DNA of 64,000 bases, taken from the NCBI GenBank assembly GCA_021234155.1, contig JAJEKV010000011.1, positions 23,198,416 to 23,262,415 on the forward strand. The letters are read 5' to 3'. Positions within the stretch are counted from its first letter, which is position 1, and every line of letters starts with the position of its first letter. Under the pieces are notes generated by a model that saw only the letters and a list, made by a program, of their open reading frames with translations, searched no databases and was not told where the DNA came from. This DNA comes from Isoetes taiwanensis (Eukaryota > Streptophyta > Lycopodiopsida > Isoetales > Isoetaceae). Below are positions 23,727 through 35,440 of this stretch, one piece after another. The position numbers and the translations under genes are program-made.

Positions 23727-24595
23727 GATTTTATTCAAGGGTAAGAATGACCAAATTTGGACAGTGCTAGACAGATTGTCTAAACAGGTTCATTTTATTC
23801 CTTGCAAATCTAGCATGACTGCTCCGCAAGCCAGCAAAATTTTCTTAAAGGAAATATTTAAGATCCATGGAATGCCAGATGCAATAATAACAGATAGGGA
23901 TCCCCTATTCTGTAGCAAATTTTGGGGTGCACTCAGTTACCCAAAGAACTCCTTTTGAAGTAGTATACAGATATTCTTTGGAATCCCCAATTGCGAAACT
24001 TGGGGGAGAAGTACCTGCTTCCGATGAAGCCACTACAGACTTTGCAGATATCTTGCGGGAGGTAAAGGCTCGAATCCAGAAAAGCCAGGAATTGATGGCT
24101 TCCAAACTTGCAAAGAAGCGGAAAAAGGTTGTTTACAAAAAAGGTCAATGGGTGTGGATTCATCTTCCCAAAAAGCGTCTGCGGAAGATGGGTAATCGGT
24201 ATGTAAAACTGGCACCTAGGTATTATGGTCCATTCCAAGTTGACGACAAAGTCGGTGAGAATGCTTATCGTTTACATTTGTATGGAAAATGGACTAACTT
24301 GCACCCAGTTTTTAATGTGGGAATACTGAAGCCCTATAAGGGAAGTGAAATTTCTCCTGAGATTTTGCAGAGAATGGAACAATCAGAACCTCCCAATATC
24401 AAGGGTGACGAAGAAGTGCTGGAACTGGAGAAAATATTGACACACCAAGATAAGGAAACTAGGAGTTCCTCTTATCGAAGGTACCTCGTGAAATTTAAAT
24501 TTCACCCGTCCACTGATGCGGTATGGCATTCTAAGGTGCAACTAAAAGAATACGGCTCTTTAGTGGACGAATACGAAAGAACTTTGCAAGAATAG
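23727..24595 (+). pseudogene. Integrase core remnant and chromodomain-like C-terminus
   Basis: The integrase core is partly deleted. IWTVLDRLSKQVHFIP and AIITDRDPLF (with the second catalytic Asp) remain, but the reading jumps near 23925 to VTQRTPFEVVYRYSLESP, so the segment with the catalytic Glu is missing. After the jump, 23927-24595 is open: GQWVWIHLPKKRLRK, LAPRYYGPFQV and LHPVFNVGILKPY, followed by a chromodomain-like tail (YLVKFKFHPSTDAVWHSK). Such tails direct chromovirus insertion through modified histones. The deletion makes the copy unable to integrate on its own. Confidence 0.88.
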
Positions 24596-24930
24596 TGGAC
24601 AAAGTTTAAAGAACTTCAAATTTTATATTTGGAATTTTACATTATTGAAATTGCAATTGCTATGTGATTAAAATATCTAGATATTGTTATGCATAAGAAT
24701 TATTAAATCTTTACTAACGATTGTAAAGATATTAAGTCCTCTAACTGATCTGAGGCCACCCCTAACCGAAAAGGGAACGAAAGCTCTCTAAAGGAATTGA
24801 GGCCATTTCTAACTGAAGTGAAATGAGAAATACGTAACTTCTAAAGGAATTGAGGTTATGGAATTAAATATCCTTAAGGGATTTAGGATAGACAACTTTC
24901 CCTCGAGGTTAACGCGGACGTTTAACCTCG

Positions 24931-24943
24931 GGAAGGGAAGGAT
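24931..24943 (+). promoter_or_regulatory. Polypurine tract
   Basis: GGAAGGGAAGGAT directly precedes the right LTR and fits the primer for plus-strand DNA synthesis. Confidence 0.8.
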
Positions 24944-25582
24944 TGATACGGTTTAATGCCGGCCAGGGGGAGTGGCTCGGGTTCATGCATCGGAAAACCA
25001 CATATCTCTAAGGCTTGTAATTTCCCTTATGTACCTAGGGTCTTGGTTTGATAGTCTAAATTAGCCTAGAGTTTAAAACCATTGGCATTGTTAACTTTAA
25101 ATGTTAAAGGGCGGCTGATAACGGGCCGTGAATCCGTTACAGCAGAAACCACGCGAAATTATATAAGAATTGGCTGGATCTGTGCAAAAAGGGTCTGATC
25201 TATTCTGTAAAAGGTCGAGCCAGGGATATTTCTGGCCGATCTTTAGTTTATTGAGATTCTTCTACCTTTTAGATAGATATTTGCGGCCAATAAAGGACTG
25301 TCCGGAAATAGCTTGTTCCAGCCTATAAAATAACGGCTTTCATTCAATCTAAGGGAGTAGATCAACTGTAAGCCTGGAGTGAACCTTCTGCCCGGTCATA
25401 GTGATCCCTGTCTGAGTCTGCCTTCTGAGATTTGAAGTTCTGAATGCTTTGCTTATAACAGGATAACTTCCTGTTGAAAGTCCGAGTCCGGTTGGGTGGT
25501 TAATATTCTTCTAAAGATTGAAGATTTGATTTGATTGGTTGTTTCTGTAGCTTTCAGTATTGTAGAATCGTTTGTTGTATCA
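24944..25582 (+). repeat. Right LTR of the gypsy element
   Basis: It starts TGATACGGTTTAATGCCGGC and ends TTGTTGTATCA, like the left LTR. Differences include a missing CGA-like triplet in GGATAACTTCC, an extra G in GCCCGGTCAT and a cluster of changes around 25120-25180. Confidence 0.95.
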
Positions 25583-25587
25583 GTAAG

Positions 25588-25971
25588 GCACGCCGGTTCT
25601 ACCTCCCAGTCCTCAGCCAAGGGCAGATGATAGTCTTCCATAAGGAGTTCAGCCCTCGTGGGGAGGAAGCCGCGGCGCTCCTCATAGCGCTCTCCAGCTT
25701 TGGGCAGCACGCCAAGCTGAGCAGCAACACGGATCACATCATTCTCTTCAAGAGATCCGTGGTACTCCACAGCCTCGACTTCGCCAGGGGCCACTTGAGA
25801 GACGCACCATTGATGGTCGTTGCGGCAACATCACCTCCACTCCCGGCACCTCAAATGGCTCGAGCTCTTGAAGGTGGATCTTCTAGAAAAATCTCGCGCA
25901 ATGTCGGCAATGGCCTTCGACTTAAGAATGTGAAGAACTTCTTCAAATCAATGAAGGGTTCTCGGCGATGA
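25588..25971 (+). CDS. GC-rich orphan ORF, function unknown (truncated at the LTR insertion)
   Basis: Just after the right LTR an open frame continues to a TGA at 25969-25971. It reads FYLPVLSQGQMIVFHKEF, EEAAALLIALSSFG, then RSVVLHSLDFARGHLRDAPL and a basic C-terminus (KNVKNFFKSMKGSRR). I recognise no family. Base composition is clearly more GC-rich than the flanking DNA, and the frame stays open for about 128 codons after the LTR. The other strand is also open for part of it, so coding status is uncertain. The retrotransposon landed at its 5' side; I could not identify a matching upstream exon before 19490. Confidence 0.3.
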   Translation, partial: ARRFYLPVLSQGQMIVFHKEFSPRGEEAAALLIALSSFGQHAKLSSNTDHIILFKRSVVLHSLDFARGHLRDAPLMVVAATSPPLPAPQMARALEGGSSRKISRNVGNGLRLKNVKNFFKSMKGSRR

Positions 25972-26205
25972 ACAGTTTTATCTCCATATAACATTAAAAT
26001 GAACAAAAATGTCCTAATATTTTCATGTATTATAATATATTTCTCTATAATGTATAAGTCTCGTATATCAATTGCCATAACTTATCATTGACTTATAAGT
26101 TGCAATTTTGATGTGATTTCTTTTATGCTTGACAAAATAATTGCCCTGTAAATAATGTTGTATAATGCATAATCTAAGTAACAACATTGGTGACTAATAC
26201 TTGCA

Positions 26206-27610
26206 GCCAGGAACACCGGCTCAGGGTCTCAAGGCCAGGGCCGGCAGCACCAGTGGCAACCTAAGAACTTGTTCGGCCGGGAACACGACGACGAGCAAGA
26301 CATGACAGTAGAGACAATAAATGCAAGGTTGACCCAGATGAGAAATCAGATGCAGCAGTGACTACAATCGGCAACATCACTAATGCATGCCCAAGAGTAT
26401 GGACCTCCACCACCGCCTCCACCACCTCCAAGGGGTCTTGACGAAGCTCCTCAACCAGAGGGGGGAAGAAGCCCAGGCTCCCGAGAACCAGAGGGGGAAG
26501 AAGCCCAGGCTCTCGAGAATCATAGGAAGAGGAAAAGAAGTGATAGGAGGAGCCCATCCCCTTCCAGCTCTAGCACATCAGAGACCTCAGACAGTGGATC
26601 CGGAAGTAGCTCCGAGAGTGAGTCAAACACATCACAGGGCAGAAATAAGAACATAAAAATAGATGACTACCAAAAGAAAGTAGACAGTGCAATGAGTAAT
26701 GTATGGAAGACAAGAAAGCTAGGCCAATTCTCGGGCAAGGACAGATCAGGTATGGAGGCACAAGCATGGCTGGATGAGATGGAAGAATTTGAAAACTCTT
26801 ATGGAATGAAAGACAAAGATATAGGCAAGGTGGCAACAACAAACTTGATAGGGCCAGCCAGAATATGGTGGAAGGGATACGCAAAATCAAACAAGTTGAG
26901 AAGAAACAACTGCAGGTTTAGGACATTCAGCAAAGCATTTCGTAAGCATTATGTCCCGAGCAGCAGGCAAATACAGCAGTTCTATAGGTTGGATCAAGGT
27001 AATTTGTCCATGCTTAAGTAGACGGAGGAGTTCATGAGGTTGAGATTGAATGTTCCAAGGATAATGGAAAGACAAGTCGTAGATGGGTATATCGAGGGCC
27101 TCAATAGCAACATCAAAAGGCTATTAGGGCAATCAACTCGAGAATAGTTGAGAAAGCAGAAGATAAAGCTCTCAGCTTAGAAGAGGCACCAGTGACCCCG
27201 GCACAGAAACAACTCCCATATAAAGGAAAGGCAGCAGGGCAATATCAGGCTAGACAGGCACCCTCTACGCCAGCAGGAGGCCAATACCAAGGGAAAGCTC
27301 AGGGAAAGTCTTTTGGAGACCGCAAGCCACAGGAAGGATCAGGGGGCAAGTCAGTTAGATTTCTCCTAGACAGCATCCCAAAGGAGAAAAGACAGGAATG
27401 CATAGAGAAGAAATAGTGTTTCCGGTGCTTCTAGCCAGGGCACCGAATGCACAACTGCCATTTTATTATGCAAGCAGCATTAGCTGAACTTGCCGATTGG
27501 GAGTCACTAGCCGAGGGGGATGACGAAGAAGGTGACCAACAGGAACCCCAAGACTTCATAGAAGGTGAGTGCAAAATTTGTGCAGCCATTGAGTCAGGGG
27601 AGGTTGTGTA
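26206..27610 (+). pseudogene. Second Ty3/gypsy-type gag pseudogene
   Basis: A gag polyprotein is readable in pieces: TVETINARLTQMRNQMQQ, a stop, a Pro-rich run and Ser-rich linker, then LGQFSGKDRSGMEAQAWLDE, IGPARIWWKGYAKSN and FRTFSKAFRKHYVPS, all typical of the retrotransposon gag domain. After TAG at 27019 the frame continues (EEFMRLRLNVPRI, VVDGYIEGLN) and then shifts. A zinc knuckle (CFRCF, stop, PGHRMHNC) is present near 27418-27460. This gag is unlike the one in the full-length element, so it is a different family. No protease, reverse transcriptase or LTR was found nearby. Confidence 0.8.
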
Positions 27611-28223
27611 GACTAGAATGTAATCGACATCATGATCAGGTATCACAAGCTCAGGGCTGAACGTGGGGTCACAAAGGTCATGGAAATTCTCATCAGCATC
27701 ATCAGCAGGGACAGAGTCATTCCAATACCTACGTCTACCAGATCCATTTCTCTCAACTGGCACATAGCCAGCTGGCAGGTCATATAGGATTGTTCGGATA
27801 TCTGAAGGCATGCAATGAGCAGGGTTCAGGAGAATCCTCCAGGCTGCACGGACCCTGTGTTCATTGACGTGGGTTGTGTTCGAAGGGATTATCCAGCTGC
27901 TGGATAGGGTGTATTTGCCACTTCTAATCATTCTAGCCAAGGTGAAAGTCAGACTCGACGCGGCACGACGTCCCCCACAAGGCCCCCAAAATTGAATTAG
28001 TATGATTTTTTTCTAATGATTTCTTAATGAAAACCAATTCTTAAAATCAATACCGGTATGCGGGCCAAAAAGTTTACAAACCATGTCTAGTTATACAATA
28101 TAGTTCATCAATGCAATTCCATAACGTGACAAATAAATATTGTTTCTTCATATGGTATCGAAAGATAATTATTTATAGCTGGTTTTCATGATAACTTCAA
28201 TATATGATGTGTGCTACTACTTA
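27611..28223. other. Unassigned stretch with a minus-strand open frame
   Basis: The minus strand is open from 27940 leftward (RSGKYTLSSSWIIPSN, AAWRILLNPAHCMPSDIRT, YDLPAGYVPVERNG). The composition looks protein-like rather than random, but I recognise no family, and the frame runs into the gag pseudogene on the opposite strand. The remainder to 28223 is AT-rich and featureless. Confidence 0.3.
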
Positions 28224-28227
28224 ACTT

Positions 28228-29122
28228 CTAGAGCCTAGTTGAACTCCAACATAGACCAACAACCATGCTGAATGAGCCATAGGAGCCCTCCTCTTTACTT
28301 CCAAAAAAATATACAAGTTTTTAGAATACTTCCAACAAAGTTCCTCATGCCTACCGGCCTTTTTGGATATACAAGAATAATCATGAGATACACCCGTATA
28401 ATAATAATGGACTACAAAAGTCATAATGAAGATCTTTAAGCCTTCACTCCATTGTTCGTAAAACAACGACCCCAACAAAATAAGGGTTCAACGACCTCAG
28501 CAAAACCCGCTCGGTCCAAGGACAAGCGAACTCCATGAGGCGACTTATGCCAACAGGTCCATTCAATTCCAGACCAAATGAGCGCGAGGATAAGTGCACA
28601 CATGTCAATCAACCTTGATCTACAACCTGCAAAAACCACTAGTGCAACCACTATTGGGAACGAGGCCCCTAGCCCAGGCACGAGGACCAGCAGATCTCGG
28701 CATGAGGGCGACCACCCATGGCATGAAGGCCACCATAAAATCCACATCTCTCTCCATTACCCGGAATAAGAGCCACCATGTCGCTGGCACGAGGACCATC
28801 ATAAAATCCTTGAATAGAATGAAAGACTTGAAATACAAAGGCATGCCAAAGAGATTGCCAATCATGAAAAGAGAGTCACCGCAACATCAAAACTTAGCAC
28901 GAGGACCACCAGACAACATACAAGAACTCAAGTTCAATAAGGCTAGACGACTAAATGGGTAAGAGGGTGGGAGGGTGGGAGAAGCCAGCTAAGGAGGAGA
29001 GGCTCAAGAACGGCTGATAGAGCGGAAGGAGATGGAAACAGACATAAATACTCTAGAGGGAACACATCAACTAGCCTCAAGAAGCGGATTTATCTGCTTA
29101 TCTCGAAACGCAGATAAATCAT
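28228..29122 (+). mobile_element. Noncoding element A of a terminus-sharing pair
   Basis: It starts CTAGAGCCTAGTTGAACTCC and ends in a hairpin (GATTTATCTGC ... GCAGATAAATC) followed by AT. ACTT lies on both sides. The first ~45 bp are identical to the start of the next element and the last ~114 bp nearly identical to its end, but the interiors do not match. No protein domain is seen. Shared ends with different interiors and a 3'-terminal hairpin recall Helitron-type elements, though the usual 5' TC and 3' CTRR ends are not clear. Confidence 0.5.
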
Positions 29123-29126
29123 ACTT

Positions 29127-32100
29127 CTAGAGCCTAGTTGAACTCCAACATAGACCAACAACCATGCTGAAAAAAGAGGCAGAAAAAGTAAAAGAATCTA
29201 CTATATCTCTAAGATGAGGAAGCAAACCAGCCCTTCTAGCGCAACCTTGACGACGCGGATAAGGGGACCTAAAAGTGCATTGACCTCATCTCTAAACGTC
29301 AAAAGCAAATCTCAGAAAAAGCACGCAAAGGTTGTCTTATAAACACCCCAGAGAGATAAAAACCTGCAAGAGAAAGGGTTTGATGCCACAATGCAAAGGA
29401 AGCAGAGAAGGATGAGATTGAGTGCAAAAATTGAGCGGAAAAGACAACGGCATATCCAAGAAACTAATACCAAAAGGAGGAGATGCAAGAACCTCACTAC
29501 GAACATGAGCAAGGAGCCAAGAGCAAGCAATCTACACATTGAGCATAACAGCTCTAAACCTCCACGGTCAAAGTAAACACCCACACACCAACTCATTCAA
29601 GGGTCCCTGAAGGATGCACCGGGCATTAAATCTCAAGACATCGAATCATGCCTCTCATGCGCCAACCAAGCCTTGCAAAGATGACACCAGATTGTCCTAA
29701 CCTAACAAATACTTACGCCCTATGAAATACAAATGGGAACATCTAAACTCCTAAATTCAAGAAGAGAGCAACCTTACCCTTCAACCAACGCAAATCTAAA
29801 GCATGAAACACCACAAAACTAGAGAAGTTTGCAAACTAAGCAACCAAACTCGTACAAAGGACTAGCATAAATGGAACTGACAAAAGATGAAATTTAGCCA
29901 AAAATGTAGACCCACACACGCAAACGAACTACATACTTAAAGTCAAATAACATCCACCAAAGTTAAAAACCTAAAGGGCAACCCTTAAAAAGCGCTCAAG
30001 GAAAATGCAAATAGTAGATCAAGGTCCAGAAATCACACAGCTAATGCCCGGCAACTATGTGACAGAAAACATACATAAAAGGGAAAACTAAGACCATGTG
30101 TTACTAAATCACTCCATAGAAAAAGGCAACTTGGGATATGGATTCAACTGTAAACAGACTGCGACTCATAACTCATGGCACATTTAGTGAAAATGCAAGC
30201 TCTATAGCTTTAAAGCCCTTGAAGGAAACACCATAAGTTCCAATAAAGTAAAACATACAAGGGTTCTCTCAAAGTTGCAATGACGTTAAACTAAACGCAT
30301 TATTAAACCTACATAGACCAACCAACTCTTGTACAGAGGAGTAAACTAAAAAACAAATGCTGACTAATGTGATGCAAATAGACAAGCAATTGTGGATAGT
30401 TAGTTACACATCATAGACCGTATGCCAATACTCCCTCTCAAGATCGAGAATCACTAAATGGAAAAGATGCAAAATAAACATCCTAAGGTGTAAAAGTCCA
30501 AGTATATTAAAAGTGACTCACAAGAAAGGTTCAAAAGCCTAGAGCAACAAATCTATTGAAGTACCTGAACTCAGAACACCAGCAGAGCTAAGAGCCGTAC
30601 AATAAGATTAGGAGCCAGACATAAGATGAGTGATGCATAACAGCAAACCCTAAGGCACGATCCATAAATGTGAGTGTCAAGGAAAAAGCAATTAGTAGGC
30701 AAGGACCTAGAAACCACGACGATGGTGCCATACAAATGTGTGATACAAAAGATGCAACGAGAACAAACTAAACCCTATGCGATTAGATCGCTCCACATAA
30801 AAAAGGCAACCTGGGGTATAAATAGAACCAATCTATATAAAGAGTTAACTTGAGGTCAAGAAGGCCAGAATACTTGCAAAACATGCCAAGAAGCGCAAAA
30901 ACCTAAAAACAAAACTCGAGTGCCGCTGACCAATAACTTAATCTTGAGCACCCTACGCTGACCTTAAAACGTAACTCGACTTAAATGAAATGGTCGAAGC
31001 AAAATATAGAGACTTCCTCGAAGAATCTGTAAGTCAATGGTGCCCCAACACCTAAGGCAGTTCAAGAGCCTCGGAAATAGATGGATAAGAAACTTGAAAT
31101 GCTTACTATACCAAGTGCATGATGTCACAAGTGCATTCTAGAAGAAGGCTGCCACACTACAATATCAAAAAACACTAAAAAGGATTCCAAAGACAATTGA
31201 GATGAAATGCAAATGCAATGATACCCAAGGTGGCTGTCCAATGAGAGTGCAAGACTGTGCATGGAAAATAACATTATAAATCCTGGCAATGCAAGCACAA
31301 ACCACAGTAATAACCACACTACTCCAACGGTAAAATATCCACACGAGTGCTGAATACTACAACAAATGAAACCAACAAACAAGCTAGTAAAGAAAGTTAG
31401 ATGAAACAACATAACAAGGTGACACTTAAAATGCACAGGCGAAATCCAAATCCAGCCAACATATTGCTCCACAAAATCAAGGCAAGGCTTGCATATCAAG
31501 TTCCACAAACTAAAAAACTTCGGTCCCGTAAAGCCCCAACACAAGAGCTGCTTGCAGAATCACCAGACCGAAAGCAGGAAAACTAAAGCAGAAAAACGAA
31601 AGCATCTTGAGTTCCCGACAAGGCAAGGGAGGCATCTATAACAACCGGCTTACAGGATTCGGTTCCGGCTGTCAGCATTGAATGCTAATCTGCAAACTTG
31701 AATTATGCAAAAGTACTTAGATACTAAATCAACTCCAAAGAAACTAGAAGATGGTAGCTAAGAATGACACACTAAAATAGAAAACCAGGCCAAGAGGCTA
31801 TAAACAAAATATCGCCCATAATCCAATAGCTCATATCTAGTGGCTGCCATAAGAGACAAATGTGACCATAACAGGAACCGAGGAATCTATAGAACACTTG
31901 CCTAACATTGAACTCAAGAAGAGAGGATCAAACACAAAAATGCTACAAACATAGCTGAAGCTTGATTCAGGATGGCTAGACGGAGGGATATAAAAAGCTG
32001 TCATGCGCTAAGGGCAACCTTGCACAGAACACATCTAAGAATGTACAGCCACCACCAGCTAGGAAATGAGTGCAGCGGATAGCAATAGTTACCCTAAATG

Positions 32101-34013
32101 GGTCCGCAAACTCTCAACCGGAAAACAAAACATTAGTGTAAACAGAATAAAGAGACAACAAACTAGACAACCAAATTCTCATGTATCTTGTGCTGATCCA
32201 TAACATGAACCTGGGAAATCCTCTTGAAAATTGTGCAAAGACTTACGCATTTTAGAGAAATGTACATGGGTTCAGAAAGTAGACAGAGGTACTCGGGTAC
32301 AAACTTCTACGAGCACTGCTAGAACTAGAATTCTGTACTCCGTGGCAACCATTATAAGGTCGTCACAGCTTGTTTAAATCCGTCACTACAGGAAAAGGAA
32401 GAAAGAAAAGGCTGCAAACCTGAACTAGAATGAAAATAACCACATAAACATGGCAATCTCAGAGCCCTAGCTTAGTAAACTAGCAGAGGCTGAAGAGCGG
32501 AAACGCAGACATGGACCAATGACAAACTATTGGAAAAATACCCAGCCCTTGCAAATAACCAGCTGTCGTTTAACGTGAAAAGCTTAATCCTCCCAGTGAC
32601 ATGAAAAAGTCTGCAAACAAAAAGAGGTTGAAAGCCAAATACCAGAGCATGATAGTCCACCTTCTAACCGCTCAAACCTTTTGATCCCGACGATTATCAT
32701 GAGTAGAATTTCCGTCTCTGTTGTACTGATTCGGAACCTGAGCCTGGTAAAGACCAGCAGCCAGGACAAAACCAAAGGATCTCTGAAACCATGGTCAACA
32801 AATGACAACAGCAAGATAGAAAAATAATACAACCTATAGTCGACTACGACCCCGGCAAGGCTTGCCTTGACCAAATCCACAACCAAAGAATGCGAACAAT
32901 GAACCATACAGAGCAAAACAGTAAGGAAAGTCGATCCAGCACAAAGCTAGAAGAAAACCCAGTTAAACCAGGCGGGCGGTGAGCTCTGTATAAAGACAGT
33001 AGAGGCTGGACAAAACAAGCGCAAGCCCTCATGAAACAACGGGATTAGCCACAAAATAAGAGCTAAGCATAACCCAGAATAAACCAAACAAAAACACAGA
33101 CCCAAGTCCTACGAGCTGGGGAAAACTTGTGAATCAAAAGGAAACAGAGCAAGGTGAGGCACAATCTGCTCAAGACCAGTGCTGCAACAGTAAACAAGAG
33201 CAAAAGAAAACAAAGCAACTCACGAAACGAATCGAATGCCAAATAGGCTCAATTGCAACCGGTATGGGCAGCACCGCTGCAGAGAACACCGAACCCCGCC
33301 GCTCCCGGCCAGCTACTGCACTGACGCCAGGCTGCACCTGCCAAGGTCAGCCACCTACAGCAAAATACCCCAGGCTACGCAGGCCGGATCCGAACCAGGG
33401 GGGGAGGGGAACTGCAAAACCGGCCCTGGAGCAACCAATCAGCCCTACTCCGGCCAGCGGAAGCTTGGGTTAGATGCCAAACCTGGCCCAACGCTTTCCC
33501 ACAGGTGAATCCAATAGAGAGTGAACTGAAAGAAGGCTGCACGATGGTAGGTTCCCTGCATGGCAAACGGAAACAAGAAACAAGCCCAGAGAGGGCAACA
33601 ACCAAAGAAAACCGGAGGGGACTCATACAACCCGAAAGGTCACAACTAGACTCACGGCAAAGCACGCACAACCAGCGCATCCAGAGACAGCCAAATGCCC
33701 ACAAACCCTCCATAGTCCCGGTAGCTGGGGAGGCGCCATATGCAGGCGATCTCCAACCTGAGGGAGCCCGGCAAACCATACAGAAACCACGACGTTCCTA
33801 GAAAGGGGTGCGTACCTGGAAAGGAGTGCTACAGTCACAACCCAGTCGGTGGACAAACACCAAGAGAGGAGGCGACGAGGTGGGAGAAGCCAGCTAAGGA
33901 ACGGCTGATACAGCGGAAGGAGATGGAAACAGACATAAATACTCTAGAGGGAACACATCAACTAGCCTCAAGAAGCGGATTTATCTGCTTATCTCGAAAC
34001 GCAGATAAATCAT
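29127..34013 (+). mobile_element. Noncoding element B of a terminus-sharing pair
   Basis: This ~4.9-kb element begins with the same CTAGAGCCTAGTTGAACTCC start as element A and ends in the same hairpin, again followed by ACTT (34014-34017). Its interior is A-rich on the plus strand and has no open frame with a recognisable domain; a GC-richer patch lies at about 33,230-33,560. If these are rolling-circle elements the interior may carry captured host sequence, but I cannot identify any. Confidence 0.5.
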
Positions 34014-34017
34014 ACTT

Positions 34018-35440
34018 ATCAAGTTTATCGGATTGATATTTGATTACATTTATCATCTTTGGTTTATTGGCATCGTAATTTTGAGTGCATAATTAGTATG
34101 ATGTTTTACAGCAGTTAATGATCATTGTAATCTTAAGTGAATAGTTGTTATGATATTTTATAGCAATTAATCATTGATAAAATTATGCATGGTTTAGATA
34201 AACTAGTATGTATTTTTTTTTATGATACCAATACATTTAAACAACGTCATAAATGTATCTGACTTTGAAGTTGACAAAATAGTATGCTTTGTGAAAATTA
34301 GTATGCTTTTTTATTCATGATGCCAGTACAATTATAGAACATTATAAGTATACATGATTTTGAATATGCATATGTAATCGTGCTTCATATGTCAAGTTTG
34401 GTGATGTCGTAAAAGACAATATCGTCGATTCGCGTAGCGAATCGGCATTCTTGCTCAAGACGAGCATGCATGCATTGCATGCGTCGCATGCATGCATCGC
34501 ATGCATTTTGGGCCGTTCATCAGGTTGGGCGTTTGCTACTTATTGCAGAGTTCTTCATCGACGTTTCATCGGCGCTTCCTCTTCTCTCAGCAGTACCTTA
34601 TTCTCTTTGAACCCACCCTCCCCCCCTTCTTTGTTTATTATATTTTGTACAAGTTCTGTTTATCATGTTTTTCCACCCGGTGGGTGATGCTTTTTTTCCA
34701 CTCACTGGGTGATGCTATTCTTTGGTATGTTTCTCGTTTGTTGTTGGTGATGTGCAGGTACAGGTTGGCGAGCGCCATGCGCGGGTTTTTGGGAGCGATT
34801 CTATGCCTTACGTTTGTCTAAGCCCCTTGCCGAAGGCTTATCACTAGGGTTTTTCCTCGAAAACCCGAAAGGGCGGGGTTTTTTAATCCCGGTGATAAGC
34901 TTTCGGCAGGTACATCAGCCACTCATCTATTAGCATTGTATTTGTTTTGGGGTCCAAATGATATAATTGGATTTTCCCTTTATTTTTCGTGGGTAGTTCG
35001 CATGTGTGCGGCTATCCACTGTCCACCATTGTAGAAAATCTGCTGAGATGAATGAGAAGCTCGGGCGTTTTGTTGGTTTCATGCGAGTCGCAGTGCAAGA
35101 ATGGTATTTCGCCTTAATATATTAACACCTCAAAGTTTGAGGGTTTTTTCTTGCATTTTTACCTGTGTTGCGTGGTGGTTAACTGGTATATTCAACATAC
35201 TGTTCATTTGTTGAAGTCTCAATTTTTCTTATTATCAATATTGTTATTTGCGAGAGATCACAGAAGCAATAGAAGACAAAGATGCTCAAATTTTTTTTTT
35301 TCCATTGAATATTCGTATGTGTACAATAGTATATCAAACATGATCTTTCCTCTCTAGACACTTGAAGCCACAAGCCTCAAGAAATAAGTCTTCGCTTCAT
35401 TCCACCACTATAGCCTGCTGCGCCCATATGTTACTATGCA
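34018..35440. other. Noncoding stretch with an ATGCATGC tract and a LINE-like 3' stem-loop
   Basis: The left part is AT-rich with a degenerate direct repeat (GTATGATGTTTTACAGCAGTTAAT and its relative, 34095-34170). An alternating ATGCATGC/CGCATGC tract lies at 34465-34505, next to the palindrome CGATTCGCGTAGCGAATCG (34424-34442). At 34826-34911 a foldback contains GGGTTTTTCCTCGAAAACCC and GGTTTTTTAATCCC, resembling the 3' end of the LINE at 58.9 kb. Confidence 0.45.

Larger units (their letters stand above)
19491..25587 (+). mobile_element. Ty3/gypsy chromovirus-type LTR retrotransposon, full-length but defective
   Basis: A complete element lies between two copies of the 5-bp target duplication GTAAG (19491-19495 and 25583-25587). 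It has two LTRs of about 640 bp, a primer-binding site for initiator-Met tRNA, gag-protease-reverse transcriptase-RNase H-integrase order typical of Ty3/gypsy, a chromodomain-like C-terminus and a polypurine tract before the right LTR. By eye the LTRs differ at roughly 20-25 positions, so the insertion is neither brand new nor ancient. The coding region has several in-frame stops, at least one frameshift and a large deletion in the integrase core, so it cannot make a working polyprotein. Confidence 0.95.

Noticed and set aside
28228-34013. LTR retrotransposon spanning the pair of elements
   Set aside because: Only ~45 bp at the start and ~114 bp at the end are shared, and no second full LTR, primer site or polyprotein is present.
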